A stretch of 50,207 nt of DNA from JBIOJM01 sp044450785 (GCA_044450785.1 JBIOJM010000023.1:1-50207); one strand, 5' to 3'; counted from the first letter of the stretch, positions 25,792 to 33,982 are shown. The notes: a model not told the origin generated them from the sequence alone. Program-made: numbers and translations.

Positions 25792-25910
25792 GGTCCTTGG
25801 TCATTCGTCCTTCGTGGCTCTGCCCGGGCGACGGGCGGGTTCTCGGAGGCGGAGGCCCCAGGGCCTGGGGCGGGACTCGGTACGGAAAGTTACCCTCTAA
25901 GGACGAATGA
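25792..25910. repeat. Inverted repeat between TolC and the first LEPR-XLL gene
   Basis: TCATTCGTCCTT (25801-25812) is the exact reverse complement of AAGGACGAATGA (25899-25910). Similarity continues outward between GGTCCTTGG at 25792 and the complement of CCAGGGACC just inside the next gene. The gap is otherwise GC-rich with no promoter that I can name. The right arm supplies the AAGGA that may serve as ribosome binding site for the ATG at 25914. Confidence 0.5.
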
Positions 25911-25913
25911 CTG

Positions 25914-26909
25914 ATGACCAGGGACCGGGAACCAAGGCGATACCAACCGGGCCTCGAGCGGCTGGAGGTCCGCGAATTGCCGTCGGCAATGTCAATCCAG
26001 AGTCCGGCCTCGAGCGCGCATCACGCGACGACCCTGTATCTCAATCTCATCGTGGCGAGCGAGGCTCACCACCTTCCCGGCGGCACCGCGGCAAACCATG
26101 CCCGAACCAATCCACGCCCGGCCACCGCCACGCCCCCCTGGGTGAACGAGAACTACGTCCGATCGTTGGTCGGCCAGCTCTATGCACCGCTGACCACGAC
26201 CGCACCGATCACGGTCGGCAACCAGACCTTTGCGCCGGGGACGTATTCGGTCCCGCAACCGACGCCCGGCGAGGTCCATCGCCAGACGTTCTGGGCCGAA
26301 TTCGCCGGCCGCTACTCGGTGGGCGCCCCCCGGTTTTCCAACCTGGCGGCCACGATTCACATCTACAGCAACGGCCGGTCGGTGACCTCCAATCAGTTCC
26401 TGAACGGGCGAGCTCAGATCGTGCTTTTCCCGCCGGCCGACCCGACCGCGAAGCCAACGACCAGCGACCCGGTCGCCGGCCAGGTCACGGGCCTGTTCAG
26501 CGCGTTCCCGGCCAATGTGCTCCAGTCGAGCGACTCCCTCTTCGCCGAGGTCACAAACCTGCCGGGGGTCGCCAGCAACGACCCCGGTGCGCTCGACCAT
26601 GGCCTGCCGTCGCGCGTGCAGTTCCTGATCGACCCGAACGGAGTTTCGGGCGGGATCTACGCGACCCCCGCGTTTTCGACGACCCCCGCGACGATCACCG
26701 ACGCCACGACGGGCCAGGCCCTCCCAACAGCCGGCGGCTCGGGCGGGGCCGTCGCCTTCAATCAAGGAGCAGGCATGATCGAAATCAAATATAGACCCAC
26801 AAACCAGCTCCGCGCGGGGGCCTCGCAATCGGGCACGGTCATCGTACGGGTGCAGGGGCTGATCAATACCACGGGGACACTCAACTCGCTCTACAAGGGG
26901 ATCAATTAG
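25914..26909 (+). CDS. LEPR-XLL motif surface protein, paralogue 1
   Basis: 331 residues. The N-terminus has no classical signal peptide but a basic stretch and LERLEVRELPSA, a variant of the planctomycete LEPR-XLL motif thought to mark exported or surface proteins. The body holds a domain shared with the next two genes: EVHRQTFWAEFAGRYSVGAP, then FSNLAATIHIYS, NQFLNGRAQIVLFPPADP, a GLF...ANVLQSSDSLFAEV segment, and a C-terminal strand (SGTVIVRVQGLINTTG). It is rich in Ser, Thr, Ala and Asn. Function unknown; likely a beta-rich extracellular protein. Confidence 0.8.
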   Translation: MTRDREPRRYQPGLERLEVRELPSAMSIQSPASSAHHATTLYLNLIVASEAHHLPGGTAANHARTNPRPATATPPWVNENYVRSLVGQLYAPLTTTAPITVGNQTFAPGTYSVPQPTPGEVHRQTFWAEFAGRYSVGAPRFSNLAATIHIYSNGRSVTSNQFLNGRAQIVLFPPADPTAKPTTSDPVAGQVTGLFSAFPANVLQSSDSLFAEVTNLPGVASNDPGALDHGLPSRVQFLIDPNGVSGGIYATPAFSTTPATITDATTGQALPTAGGSGGAVAFNQGAGMIEIKYRPTNQLRAGASQSGTVIVRVQGLINTTGTLNSLYKGIN

Positions 26910-27012
26910 GAGGATGTATGCGACAGACCGATCTCGTGGGCCGAACATGAGCTGGGTGATTCACACACCCTACTCCGGCCGACCCGGATCGGCTCTTGGG
27001 AGGAGTTGTCCG

Positions 27013-27915
27013 ATGCGTCCGCACGACCCCCGCGACGGCTGGTCAAGGAGCCAGAGCCCACGGCGCCCGGTCCTCGAACGGCTGGAGGCCCGCGAGTTGC
27101 TGTCGGCCCTGACGGCGACGACGACGGCCCCGCCGCACTCCGGAGCCCGCCCCGTCGCCGCCGCGGCCCAGGCACTCGTGTGGAAAGAGCTGGCCGTGGC
27201 ACGGCAAAACTCCCGGGCTTCCGCCAATCAGGCCCACCCGGATTCCTCCAACGGCCTCCTAGGAACGCGGGCGCCCGGTCCATTCCTCAACCCCGCAGTC
27301 ATCCGCCAGGCCGCCAAGGAACTCTACCCAGCCAACTCGCCCCCAGGTACGCCGACCCCACGCGAGATCCATCGGGAGACCTTCACGGCGCGGTGGATCG
27401 GCCAGTACACGATCGGATCGCCCCGGTTCTCGGATCGGGCCAGCACGATCCACCTCTACGGCGTCTCCGGGAGCTCCAATCAGTTCCTCAAGGGAAAGTT
27501 CCAGATCGCGCTCTTCCCGCCGGCCGATCCCGGTGCCACACCCAGCCCAGGCAACCCCTACGCCAACCAGATTACCGGGGTGGCCGGCTTGTTCACTCAG
27601 AATTATCTCCAGACGGGCTCCGTCCTCGTGCTCGACTTGAACGCCGCGCCCGCACCCGGGTCGAGCCCCGACGCGCTGCCGACCCATCTGACATGGACCT
27701 ATGACTCCAACACCAGCGCTGCGAACTACTCGGCCCCGACGGGGATTGTACCCGGCTCGGGTTTCACACAGGGCACCGGAACCCTGGATATCAAATACAT
27801 CCCGGCCGCCCATCCGCAGCCGGGCACCATGGGCTCAGGCACGGCTATCGTAACGTTCCAGGGGCTCATCAATACCAGTCAGCTCGTCAGCGCGATCTCC
27901 AAGTTCATCTCATAG
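27013..27915 (+). CDS. LEPR-XLL motif surface protein, paralogue 2
   Basis: 300 residues from ATG 27013 with GGGAGGAG 7 nt upstream. The N-terminal motif is LERLEARELLSALTATTTAP, the best match to LEPR-XLL of the three. The shared domain follows: EIHRETFTARWIGQYTIGSP, FSDRASTIHLYG, SNQFLKGKFQIALFPPADPG, LFTQNYLQTGSVLVLDL, ending GSGTAIVTFQGLINTSQ. It is most similar to paralogue 1. An in-frame start at 26914 would add 33 residues and separate the motif from the N-terminus, so it is less likely. Confidence 0.8.
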   Translation: MRPHDPRDGWSRSQSPRRPVLERLEARELLSALTATTTAPPHSGARPVAAAAQALVWKELAVARQNSRASANQAHPDSSNGLLGTRAPGPFLNPAVIRQAAKELYPANSPPGTPTPREIHRETFTARWIGQYTIGSPRFSDRASTIHLYGVSGSSNQFLKGKFQIALFPPADPGATPSPGNPYANQITGVAGLFTQNYLQTGSVLVLDLNAAPAPGSSPDALPTHLTWTYDSNTSAANYSAPTGIVPGSGFTQGTGTLDIKYIPAAHPQPGTMGSGTAIVTFQGLINTSQLVSAISKFIS

Positions 27916-28031
27916 GGCCGGTCCGGGAGGGCGTCTCGGGTCATCCAGGCCCTCAACTCGTTGCCGACGGTCGAGCATTTCGATACGGGGTTTCCTCGGG
28001 TGAGGAGAAGGACAGGGGGAGGTTCTTACCA

Positions 28032-28850
28032 ATGCGTCCGCACACTCCTCATGTTCGTGACGGCCATTCCCGGCGGCGGAGGCGGCCGGCTTTCGAGAGC
28101 CTGGAGGGCCGCGACCTGCCGTCATCGCACCCGATCGGGCCGGCGTTGCCGGGCCATCATTATCCCGCGCCGGGCGTGCAGCAGTTCGTGTCGATCCTCT
28201 ATCCGACCGGTACGCCGCAGCCGACCGCGGCCGAGGTCGCGCGGGAGTCGTTCGTGGTCAAGGGCTCCGGCCGCTACACCATCGGCCCGGGCCATTTCAG
28301 CACCCAATCGATCAGTATCCACGGATACGGGAAGCCCGCGACCAGCAACATCTCCCGCAAGCTGCACTTCCAGTTCTTGATCTTCGAGCCCACGGACACG
28401 ACTCAGCCAGTGACCGGGACCATCAACTTCACCGCCGGCAACTACCTGCAGAATGGAGCCAACCTGATCCTCGCCCTGGCAGGGCCGACGGGCACCGAGG
28501 TCCATGGCATGCCGACGCACCTTTACTGGGCCCACGCCGCCGCCAGCGGCACGGCGTTCGCCGGCACAGGTTTAGCACTGCCGGCCTTCGGCAACTTCCC
28601 GGGGAATTACTTCACGCCCCAGGGCGTACCCGTCAGCCCGCTGGATGTGCAGGGCAACGCGAACAACAATGGCCAGGGCCCGACGAGCGTCGATAACTGG
28701 AACGTGGGACTCGGTGACGTGACCCTCAAGTACGTCCCCGACAATCATGCCCAGGCGGGGAGCCTCGGCTCGGGCACGGTCATCTTCGTCTTCCGCGGCC
28801 TGCTCAACTATTCCGGAGCCCAGAGCCAGAACGACAAGGAGTACAACTGA
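28032..28850 (+). CDS. LEPR-XLL motif surface protein, paralogue 3
   Basis: 272 residues from ATG 28032 with GGGGAGG 9 nt upstream. After an Arg-rich start the motif is FESLEGRDLPSS, a degenerate LEPR-XLL. The shared domain is EVARESFVVKGSGRYTIGPG, FSTQSISIHGYG, KLHFQFLIFEPTD, NYLQNGANLILAL, and the end is GSGTVIFVFRGLLNYSG. It also has a paralogue-specific segment around residues 180-220 (FPGNYFTPQGVPVSPLDVQ) and is more divergent than the other two. The 116-bp gap before it holds no hairpin. Confidence 0.78.
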   Translation: MRPHTPHVRDGHSRRRRRPAFESLEGRDLPSSHPIGPALPGHHYPAPGVQQFVSILYPTGTPQPTAAEVARESFVVKGSGRYTIGPGHFSTQSISIHGYGKPATSNISRKLHFQFLIFEPTDTTQPVTGTINFTAGNYLQNGANLILALAGPTGTEVHGMPTHLYWAHAAASGTAFAGTGLALPAFGNFPGNYFTPQGVPVSPLDVQGNANNNGQGPTSVDNWNVGLGDVTLKYVPDNHAQAGSLGSGTVIFVFRGLLNYSGAQSQNDKEYN

Positions 28851-28988
28851 ACGGCACGAGCATCGGCCGCCAACCTGGCGGAAACATACCGACTTCGAGA
28901 CTTCCACTGACCTCGATTCCGGGGAATGTTGATTTTGATCAGCAAGGTACGTAAGATTGACTCACTCAATACGAGAGGGAGTCGGTCC

Positions 28989-29714
28989 ATGGAGACATCC
29001 ACCGTCGAACCGGTGAGCCGGGACGAATGGATGGAAGCGAGCGAGCGACTGGCGTCAGCCACACCGCGCGCAGTTCTGGAGTGGGCAGTCCGGCGGTTTT
29101 ATCCGCGGTTGACGATGGCGACGGCGTTCGGGGCAGAGGGGTGTGTGCTGCTCCATTTGCTGGCGGAGATCGAGCCCAAGGTGCGGGTGTTCAATCTGGA
29201 CACGGGATACCAGTTTCCCGAGACGCTCGCCCTGCGCGACCAGATCGCCGAGCGCTACGGGATCGAGGTCGAGCTGATTCGCCCGGATGCCACGGTCGCG
29301 GAATACGAGGCGAGGAACGAAGGGCCTTTGTACATCTCGAATCCCGACCAGTGCTGTTATGATCGAAAGATCGTGCCGCTGCGACGTGCGCTGGTGGGTT
29401 ACGACGCCTGGGTCACGGCAATTCGCGCCGAGCAATCGACGCACCGCGCCGGCACTCGAGTCGTTGGCGCCGACCCCAAGTTCGGCCTCGTGAAGATCAA
29501 CCCGCTCTTGACCTGGTCCCGGCGCGATGTCTGGGCGTTCATCGTCACGCAAAAGGTGCCGTACAACCCCCTGCACGATCGAGGGTATGCCTCGATCGGT
29601 TGCTGGCCGTGCACGCGTCCGGTGGCGCTGGGCGAAGACGAACGATCGGGCCGCTGGGCCGGGCATGCCAAGACCGAGTGCGGTCTGCACTCACTCGACA
29701 GCAGTCAACTTTGA
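28989..29714 (+). CDS. cysH: Phosphoadenylyl/adenylyl-sulfate reductase (APS-type CysH)
   Basis: Reduces activated sulfate to sulfite with thioredoxin. 241 residues from ATG 28989 (GGGAG 7 nt upstream). PP-loop-like FGAEGCVLLHLLAE is followed by NLDTGYQFPET. Cys122-Cys123 (QCCYDRK) and Cys205/Cys208 (GCWPC) form the iron-sulfur cluster set typical of the APS-using subgroup. The catalytic Cys231 is in KTECGLH. It is the first gene of a sulfate module with an Rrf2 regulator and Sat/CysC. The cluster cysteines predict APS rather than PAPS as substrate, although an APS kinase domain is encoded nearby. Confidence 0.94.
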   Translation: METSTVEPVSRDEWMEASERLASATPRAVLEWAVRRFYPRLTMATAFGAEGCVLLHLLAEIEPKVRVFNLDTGYQFPETLALRDQIAERYGIEVELIRPDATVAEYEARNEGPLYISNPDQCCYDRKIVPLRRALVGYDAWVTAIRAEQSTHRAGTRVVGADPKFGLVKINPLLTWSRRDVWAFIVTQKVPYNPLHDRGYASIGCWPCTRPVALGEDERSGRWAGHAKTECGLHSLDSSQL

Positions 29715-29777
29715 TCAAGGATGAAGGATGAGCCGGCAGCCGGTCTTAATCATCCTTCCGCCTTGCTCCTCCTGCCC

Positions 29778-30197
29778 ATGAAGATCTCCGCAAAAGCCGA
29801 ATATGCCTGCCTGGCGGTCCTGGCCCTGGCCCGGCAGGGCGCCGATTCCTCACCACTGCATATCCGCGAGATTTCCGGCGCGTACGGGATTCCCGAACGG
29901 TACCTGGTGCAGATTCTGCTTCAGTTGAAAGGTGCGGGGCTTGTCGCCAGCACGCGAGGCGCATCGGGGGGTTATCGTCTGGCCCGCGACGCGTCAAGCA
30001 TCTCGCTCAGCCATGTGCTCACGGCCGTCGACGGTCCGGAAACCACGCGCCCTCATACCTCCGGGATGAAGCGGCCGACGGCTTCGCTGCTCGCCTCGGT
30101 CTGGGAAGACGTCCGTGCCGCCGAACGCGCGGTGCTCGACCGCACCACCATCGCTCAACTCGCCGAGCAGTGCTCAGCCCATGAGTGGACCATTTGA
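29778..30197 (+). CDS. Rrf2-family transcriptional regulator (CymR-like)
   Basis: 139 residues from ATG 29778, starting MKISAKAEYACLAVLALARQ, the standard Rrf2 N-terminus of the winged helix. Recognition parts follow (IREISGAYGIPERYLVQILL, LVASTRGASGGYRLARD). The three clustered cysteines of iron-sulfur members (IscR, NsrR) are absent; only two scattered Cys are present. That is like the cysteine-metabolism repressor CymR. Sitting between cysH and the sat/cysC gene, it is a plausible regulator of the module. A 34-nt stretch just upstream has mirrored ATGAAGGATGA and TCATCCTTCC words. Confidence 0.9.
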   Translation: MKISAKAEYACLAVLALARQGADSSPLHIREISGAYGIPERYLVQILLQLKGAGLVASTRGASGGYRLARDASSISLSHVLTAVDGPETTRPHTSGMKRPTASLLASVWEDVRAAERAVLDRTTIAQLAEQCSAHEWTI

Positions 30198-30277
30198 CGC
30201 GACGCCAGAAACGGGGGCAGAATAGTGGTCAGTGGTCACTGGTCAGTAGGCAGTGAAGACAGTGCGGAGCGTCCATG

Positions 30278-30323
30278 AGCCACGAGCCACTACCCAACAC
30301 CTATACTAGCCACGAGCCACTAG
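30278..30323 (+). promoter_or_regulatory. Direct repeats around a -10 box upstream of sat/cysC
   Basis: AGCCACGAGCCACTA occurs exactly at 30278-30292 and 30308-30322, 30 bp apart. A -10-like TATACT (30302-30307) lies between them, directly touching the second copy. No -35 consensus is seen at the right distance. The layout fits an operator for a nearby regulator, with the Rrf2 gene immediately upstream as the obvious candidate. It may equally be one of the low-complexity repeats common in this genome. Confidence 0.4.
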
Positions 30324-30350
30324 CGACTAAGGAGCCCTGCGATTTCTACC

Positions 30351-32120
30351 TTGCCCCAAACTTCGACGGCCCGTTCCGCGTCCGCGACCGGAGGGTTGAA
30401 CCCACCGTATGGCGGCACGCTGGTCGATTTGATCGTGAGCGACGAACGAGCCGCCGAGATGAAGGCCACCGCCAAGGATTTTGCCAGCCTGACGCTCGAC
30501 GAGCGTGGTCTCTGCGATCTCGAGCTGCTTTCCGTCGGCGGATTCTCGCCGCTCTCGACATTCCTCACGAAAGCCGACTATGAGCGGGTCGTTGGTGAGA
30601 TGCGCCTGGTCGATGGGGCCCTCTGGCCCTTACCCGTGTCTCTGCCGGTCACGCCGGGCGACGGCGTCGCGGAAGGCAAGCCCCTGGCGCTGCGCGACGT
30701 TTACGGAAACTTGCTGGCGTTCCTCCATGTCGAGGAGCTGTATCCCTACGACAAGGACAACGAAGCCCGCCACGCGTACGGCTCGCTCGATGCCAAGCAC
30801 CCTTCGGTCGCTCAGCTTAGCCGGATGCCCGGGCATTGCGCCTCCGGGCGGCTCGAGGTGATCCGGGTCCCACCCCATTACGATTTCGTCGAGCTCCGCC
30901 GGACGCCTGCCGAGCTGCGCAAGCACTTTCAGTCGCTGGGCTGGAGCCGGATCGTCGCTTTCCAGACCCGCAATCCGCTGCACCGGGCACACGAGGAACT
31001 GACCAAGCGGGCCGCCGAGCAGATCGGAGGTAATCTCTTGATCCACCCGGTCGTCGGTGTGACCAAGCCGGGCGACGTTGACCACTACACCAGGGTTCGC
31101 TGTTATCGGGCCCTCGTTGACAATTACTACGAGACCGGCACGGTGGTGCTCAGCCTTCTCCCACTGGCGATGCGCATGGCCGGCCCTCGGGAAGTCTTGC
31201 TGCACGCCATCATCCGGCGCAACTACGGCTGCACCCACTTCATCGTCGGCCGCGACCACGCCGGCCCCGGCATGGACTCGACCGGCAAGCCGTTCTATTC
31301 TCCCTATGCCGCGCAGGACTCGATGGCCGAGCACCAGGATGAGATCGGGATGCAGATGGTCGACTTCAAGCAGATGGTCTTCTTGCCGGAGGAGAACCGC
31401 TACTCGCCCGTCGACGAGGTCAAGGCCGGCGTCAAGACGGCCGATATCTCCGGCACCGAGGTCCGCGACAAGTATCTCGCCAAGGGGCTCCAGCTCCCGG
31501 ACTGGTTCAGCCGGCCCGCCGTCGCCGAGATCTTGAACGAGGCCAACCCGCCCCGATTCCGCCAAGGCATCACCCTCTGGTTCACCGGGCTCTCCGGCTC
31601 GGGCAAGAGCACGGTCGCCCACGCGACGATCGAGCGGCTGGCCGAGTTCGGTCGCAACTGTTCCCTCTTGGACGGTGACGAGATCCGCACTCACCTTTCC
31701 AAGGGACTGGGCTTCAGCAAGGAGGACCGCGACACCAACATCAGGCGCGTTGGCTACGTCGCCGGCCTCATCACCCAGCACGGCGGTACCACGCTCTGCT
31801 CGGTGATCAGCCCTTATCGGGCTGTCCGTGATGAGGCTCGCAAGGCGTCGAAGGGGAACTTCGTGGAAATCTATTGCAGCACCCCGATCGATGTGTGCGA
31901 ACAGCGCGACGTCAAGGGGATGTACTCCAAGGCGCGAGCAGCCGTCGCCGATGGCAAACCCATGGGCTTCACCGGGGTTGACGACCCTTACGAGCCGCCT
32001 CTGAATCCCGAGGTCTTGCTCGACACCAGCACGCTCTCGGTGCAGCAGTGCGTCGACCGCATCATCGACAAGCTGCTCGAGATCGGCTACATCCTGCCCC
32101 ATGGGCATATCGTGGAGTGA
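30351..32120 (+). CDS. Bifunctional sulfate adenylyltransferase / APS kinase
   Basis: Makes APS from sulfate and ATP, then phosphorylates it to PAPS. The ATP sulfurylase domain comes first (PYGGTLVDL, then QTRNPLHRAHEEL at about residues 205-217, GRDHAGPG, ISGTEVR). The APS kinase domain follows with P-loop GLSGSGKST near residue 413, LLDGDEIRTHLSKGLGFS and ISPYRAVRDEAR. The usual start would be TTG 30351, which has poor Shine-Dalgarno spacing. An ATT at 30342 in the same frame has AAGGAG exactly 7 nt before it, so an AUU start (MISTLPQT) is possible. It closes the sulfate module. No sulfite reductase is in the window. Confidence 0.95.
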   Translation: MPQTSTARSASATGGLNPPYGGTLVDLIVSDERAAEMKATAKDFASLTLDERGLCDLELLSVGGFSPLSTFLTKADYERVVGEMRLVDGALWPLPVSLPVTPGDGVAEGKPLALRDVYGNLLAFLHVEELYPYDKDNEARHAYGSLDAKHPSVAQLSRMPGHCASGRLEVIRVPPHYDFVELRRTPAELRKHFQSLGWSRIVAFQTRNPLHRAHEELTKRAAEQIGGNLLIHPVVGVTKPGDVDHYTRVRCYRALVDNYYETGTVVLSLLPLAMRMAGPREVLLHAIIRRNYGCTHFIVGRDHAGPGMDSTGKPFYSPYAAQDSMAEHQDEIGMQMVDFKQMVFLPEENRYSPVDEVKAGVKTADISGTEVRDKYLAKGLQLPDWFSRPAVAEILNEANPPRFRQGITLWFTGLSGSGKSTVAHATIERLAEFGRNCSLLDGDEIRTHLSKGLGFSKEDRDTNIRRVGYVAGLITQHGGTTLCSVISPYRAVRDEARKASKGNFVEIYCSTPIDVCEQRDVKGMYSKARAAVADGKPMGFTGVDDPYEPPLNPEVLLDTSTLSVQQCVDRIIDKLLEIGYILPHGHIVE

Positions 32121-32210
32121 CCGGCCGGTCTCGCCAGGCGTGACCCGGCGAGACTCCACCGGTCCGGCTGCCTGGTCGTCGCCGGGCTGCCGGACCGTTT
32201 GTTTCATCCC

Positions 32211-32537
32211 TCACGACTTGGGGCTCGAACCGGGTTCGAGATCAACGTCGAAGACCCGAACCAACCGCCAGTTCGGCTTGTTTTCGCTGATGAACCGCTC
32301 ATGGGTCGGCGCGTCCTGATAGGCATCATGAGCCGGCTTCGAATCGAAGACGATCTGCAAGGCGACGTCGAAGTCGCGATCATTCACCGGCCGGGTCAGC
32401 TCTTGATTCGGAGTCCCGCAGGCGAAGAAGAGCATGCCCGGGTGGCCCGTCAGGTACTTGCGGCAGTCGCCCTTCAGCTTCTGGATCGCGGCTTCCGAGC
32501 GATCGTTCAACGAAAAGAAAACGTTGTGGGACAACAT
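32211..32537 (-). CDS. Dabb-family (stress-responsive A/B barrel) protein
   Basis: 108 residues from ATG 32537 (MLSHNVFFSLNDRSEAAIQK). The order of elements, HNVFFSL then an alpha helix, KYLTGHPGMLFFACGTP, DVALQIVFDSKPAHDAYQDA and THERFI, is that of Dabb domain proteins, small dimeric alpha/beta barrels of mixed function. It lies downstream of mtnA on the same strand with a 34-bp gap, so the two are probably co-transcribed. The substrate is unknown. Confidence 0.82.
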   Translation of the reverse strand: MLSHNVFFSLNDRSEAAIQKLKGDCRKYLTGHPGMLFFACGTPNQELTRPVNDRDFDVALQIVFDSKPAHDAYQDAPTHERFISENKPNWRLVRVFDVDLEPGSSPKS

Positions 32538-32571
32538 AGGATTTCTCACAAGTAATCAGTCTGAGCACGTA

Positions 32572-33672
32572 TTAATTCGCTTCAAGGACCTGGCGAATCG
32601 TATCGGCATTGACGGGGCGGACGACGCCTTTCTCGGTGATGATACCGGCGATCAATTCGGCGGGGGTGACGTCGAAGGCGGGGTTATAGACCTCGACTCC
32701 GTCGGGGGCGGTCTGGCGTCCGAAGCCGTGCGTCACCTCACGCGGGTCGCGCTGTTCGATCGGGATGGCGAAGCCGTCCTTGATCGACAGGTCGAAGGTG
32801 GAGGACGGCGCGGCGACGTAGAACGGGATGCCATGGGCCCTGGCCAGGACGGCGACGCCGTAGGTGCCGATCTTGTTGGCCGTATCGCCGTTGGAGGCGA
32901 TGCGGTCGGCGCCGACGACGACCATTTGAACCTTGCCTTCCCGCATGACCTGAGCGGCCATGTTATCGCAGATGAGCGTGACGGGAATGCCGCGCCGCTG
33001 GAGCTCCCAGGCCGTCAGCCGTGCTCCCTGGAGCAGCGGCCGCGTCTCGTCGGCGAACACTCGGACCGGCGTGCCTTGCTCGTGCGCGGCGAAGACCACC
33101 GCCAGGGCCGTCCCGTAATCGGAGGTGGCCAGGCCGCCGGCATTGCAATGGGTCAAGATTCCTTGACCGGGTTTGACCAGAAGAGCGCCGTGCCGCCCGA
33201 TCGCACGGCACATCGCGCGGTCTTCCTTGTCGATTTTTCGGGCCTCGGCCAACAGCCGTTCCAGGATCGCGGGGCCGTCGTCATGGATTGCCTTTGCAAG
33301 CAAGGTGTCCATCCTGTCCAGCGCCCAAAACAAATTGACGGCGGTCGGGCGGCTTGTTCGCAGCCGCGCGGTGGCTTCGCTCACCGCGCAGCGGACGGCC
33401 ACGACGTCGGTCGAGCCCTGTGTGCGCGCACCGATCACCGCCCCGTAGGCCGCCGCGATGCCAATGGCCGGCGCGCCTCGGACCCGCAACTGCTTGATCG
33501 CCTCCCAGACCGCCGGCACGTCGTGACAGTCGATCTCGACATATTCCGTGGGCAGCCGGGTCTGGTCAATCAGCCTCAGGAAGCCCGTCGCCGCATCCCC
33601 CACCCAGAGGACCGTCTGGTACGCATCGGCTTCGTTCCCTTCTTCACTCAGCATCCTCGTCGTCATCCTCAT
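32572..33672 (-). CDS. mtnA: S-methyl-5-thioribose-1-phosphate isomerase
   Basis: Methionine salvage enzyme converting methylthioribose-1-phosphate to methylthioribulose-1-phosphate. Family marks are LPTEYVEIDCHDVPAVWEAI, LRVRGAPAIGIAAAYG, the catalytic Cys in ILTHCNAGGLAT and the catalytic Asp in VVGADRIASNGDTANKIGT. Length is normal (about 360). Starts are possible at 33672 or 33654; both lie inside the preceding acidic gene, whose stop is at 33644, so the two are translationally coupled. mtnB, mtnC and other salvage genes are absent here. Confidence 0.95.
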   Translation of the reverse strand: MRMTTRMLSEEGNEADAYQTVLWVGDAATGFLRLIDQTRLPTEYVEIDCHDVPAVWEAIKQLRVRGAPAIGIAAAYGAVIGARTQGSTDVVAVRCAVSEATARLRTSRPTAVNLFWALDRMDTLLAKAIHDDGPAILERLLAEARKIDKEDRAMCRAIGRHGALLVKPGQGILTHCNAGGLATSDYGTALAVVFAAHEQGTPVRVFADETRPLLQGARLTAWELQRRGIPVTLICDNMAAQVMREGKVQMVVVGADRIASNGDTANKIGTYGVAVLARAHGIPFYVAAPSSTFDLSIKDGFAIPIEQRDPREVTHGFGRQTAPDGVEVYNPAFDVTPAELIAGIITEKGVVRPVNADTIRQVLEAN

Positions 33673-33982
33673 CCTCGTCGTCTTCGTCCCCCTCGGCCTC
33701 CTCGGGATCGATCCAGGCGTAGAACTCGGAGAAGACCTCCCAGATGTTACGCATTGCGTTCTTCACGTCGCCCGACTTGACCGGGCCATGTTGACCGGAA
33801 TAACCCGCCACTTGGGTGGCGATCCGCAGCAGATCAAGGTTTTGGCGCCTCATCACCAGGAAGATCTGGCTTTGAGTATCGAGCTCGAGCGCTTCTTCGA
33901 GAGCTTCCTCGACCTCGTGCTCATGCTCGTGCTCGTGGTCCTGTTCGTTGCCCTTGTCGCCATCAAAGTCATCCTGGCTCAT
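33644..33982 (-). CDS. Small acidic His/Glu-repeat protein
   Basis: 112 residues with GGGAGAG 9 nt before the ATG. The N-terminal part has an alternating run (DHEHEHEHEVEEALEEA) and the C-terminus is almost all Asp/Glu (EGDEDDEDEDDDEDAE). Between them lies a helical, conserved-looking segment (IFLVMRRQNLDLLRIATQVA, NAMRNIWEVFSEFYAWID). No named domain is recognised. The His/Glu run could bind metal, but this is inference. Its acidic tail codons contain the start codons of mtnA. Confidence 0.72.
   Translation of the reverse strand: MSQDDFDGDKGNEQDHEHEHEHEVEEALEEALELDTQSQIFLVMRRQNLDLLRIATQVAGYSGQHGPVKSGDVKNAMRNIWEVFSEFYAWIDPEEAEGDEDDEDEDDDEDAE

Noticed and set aside
30630..32207. 525-codon minus-strand open frame opposite sat/cysC
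   Set aside because: Shadow of a well-recognised enzyme gene.
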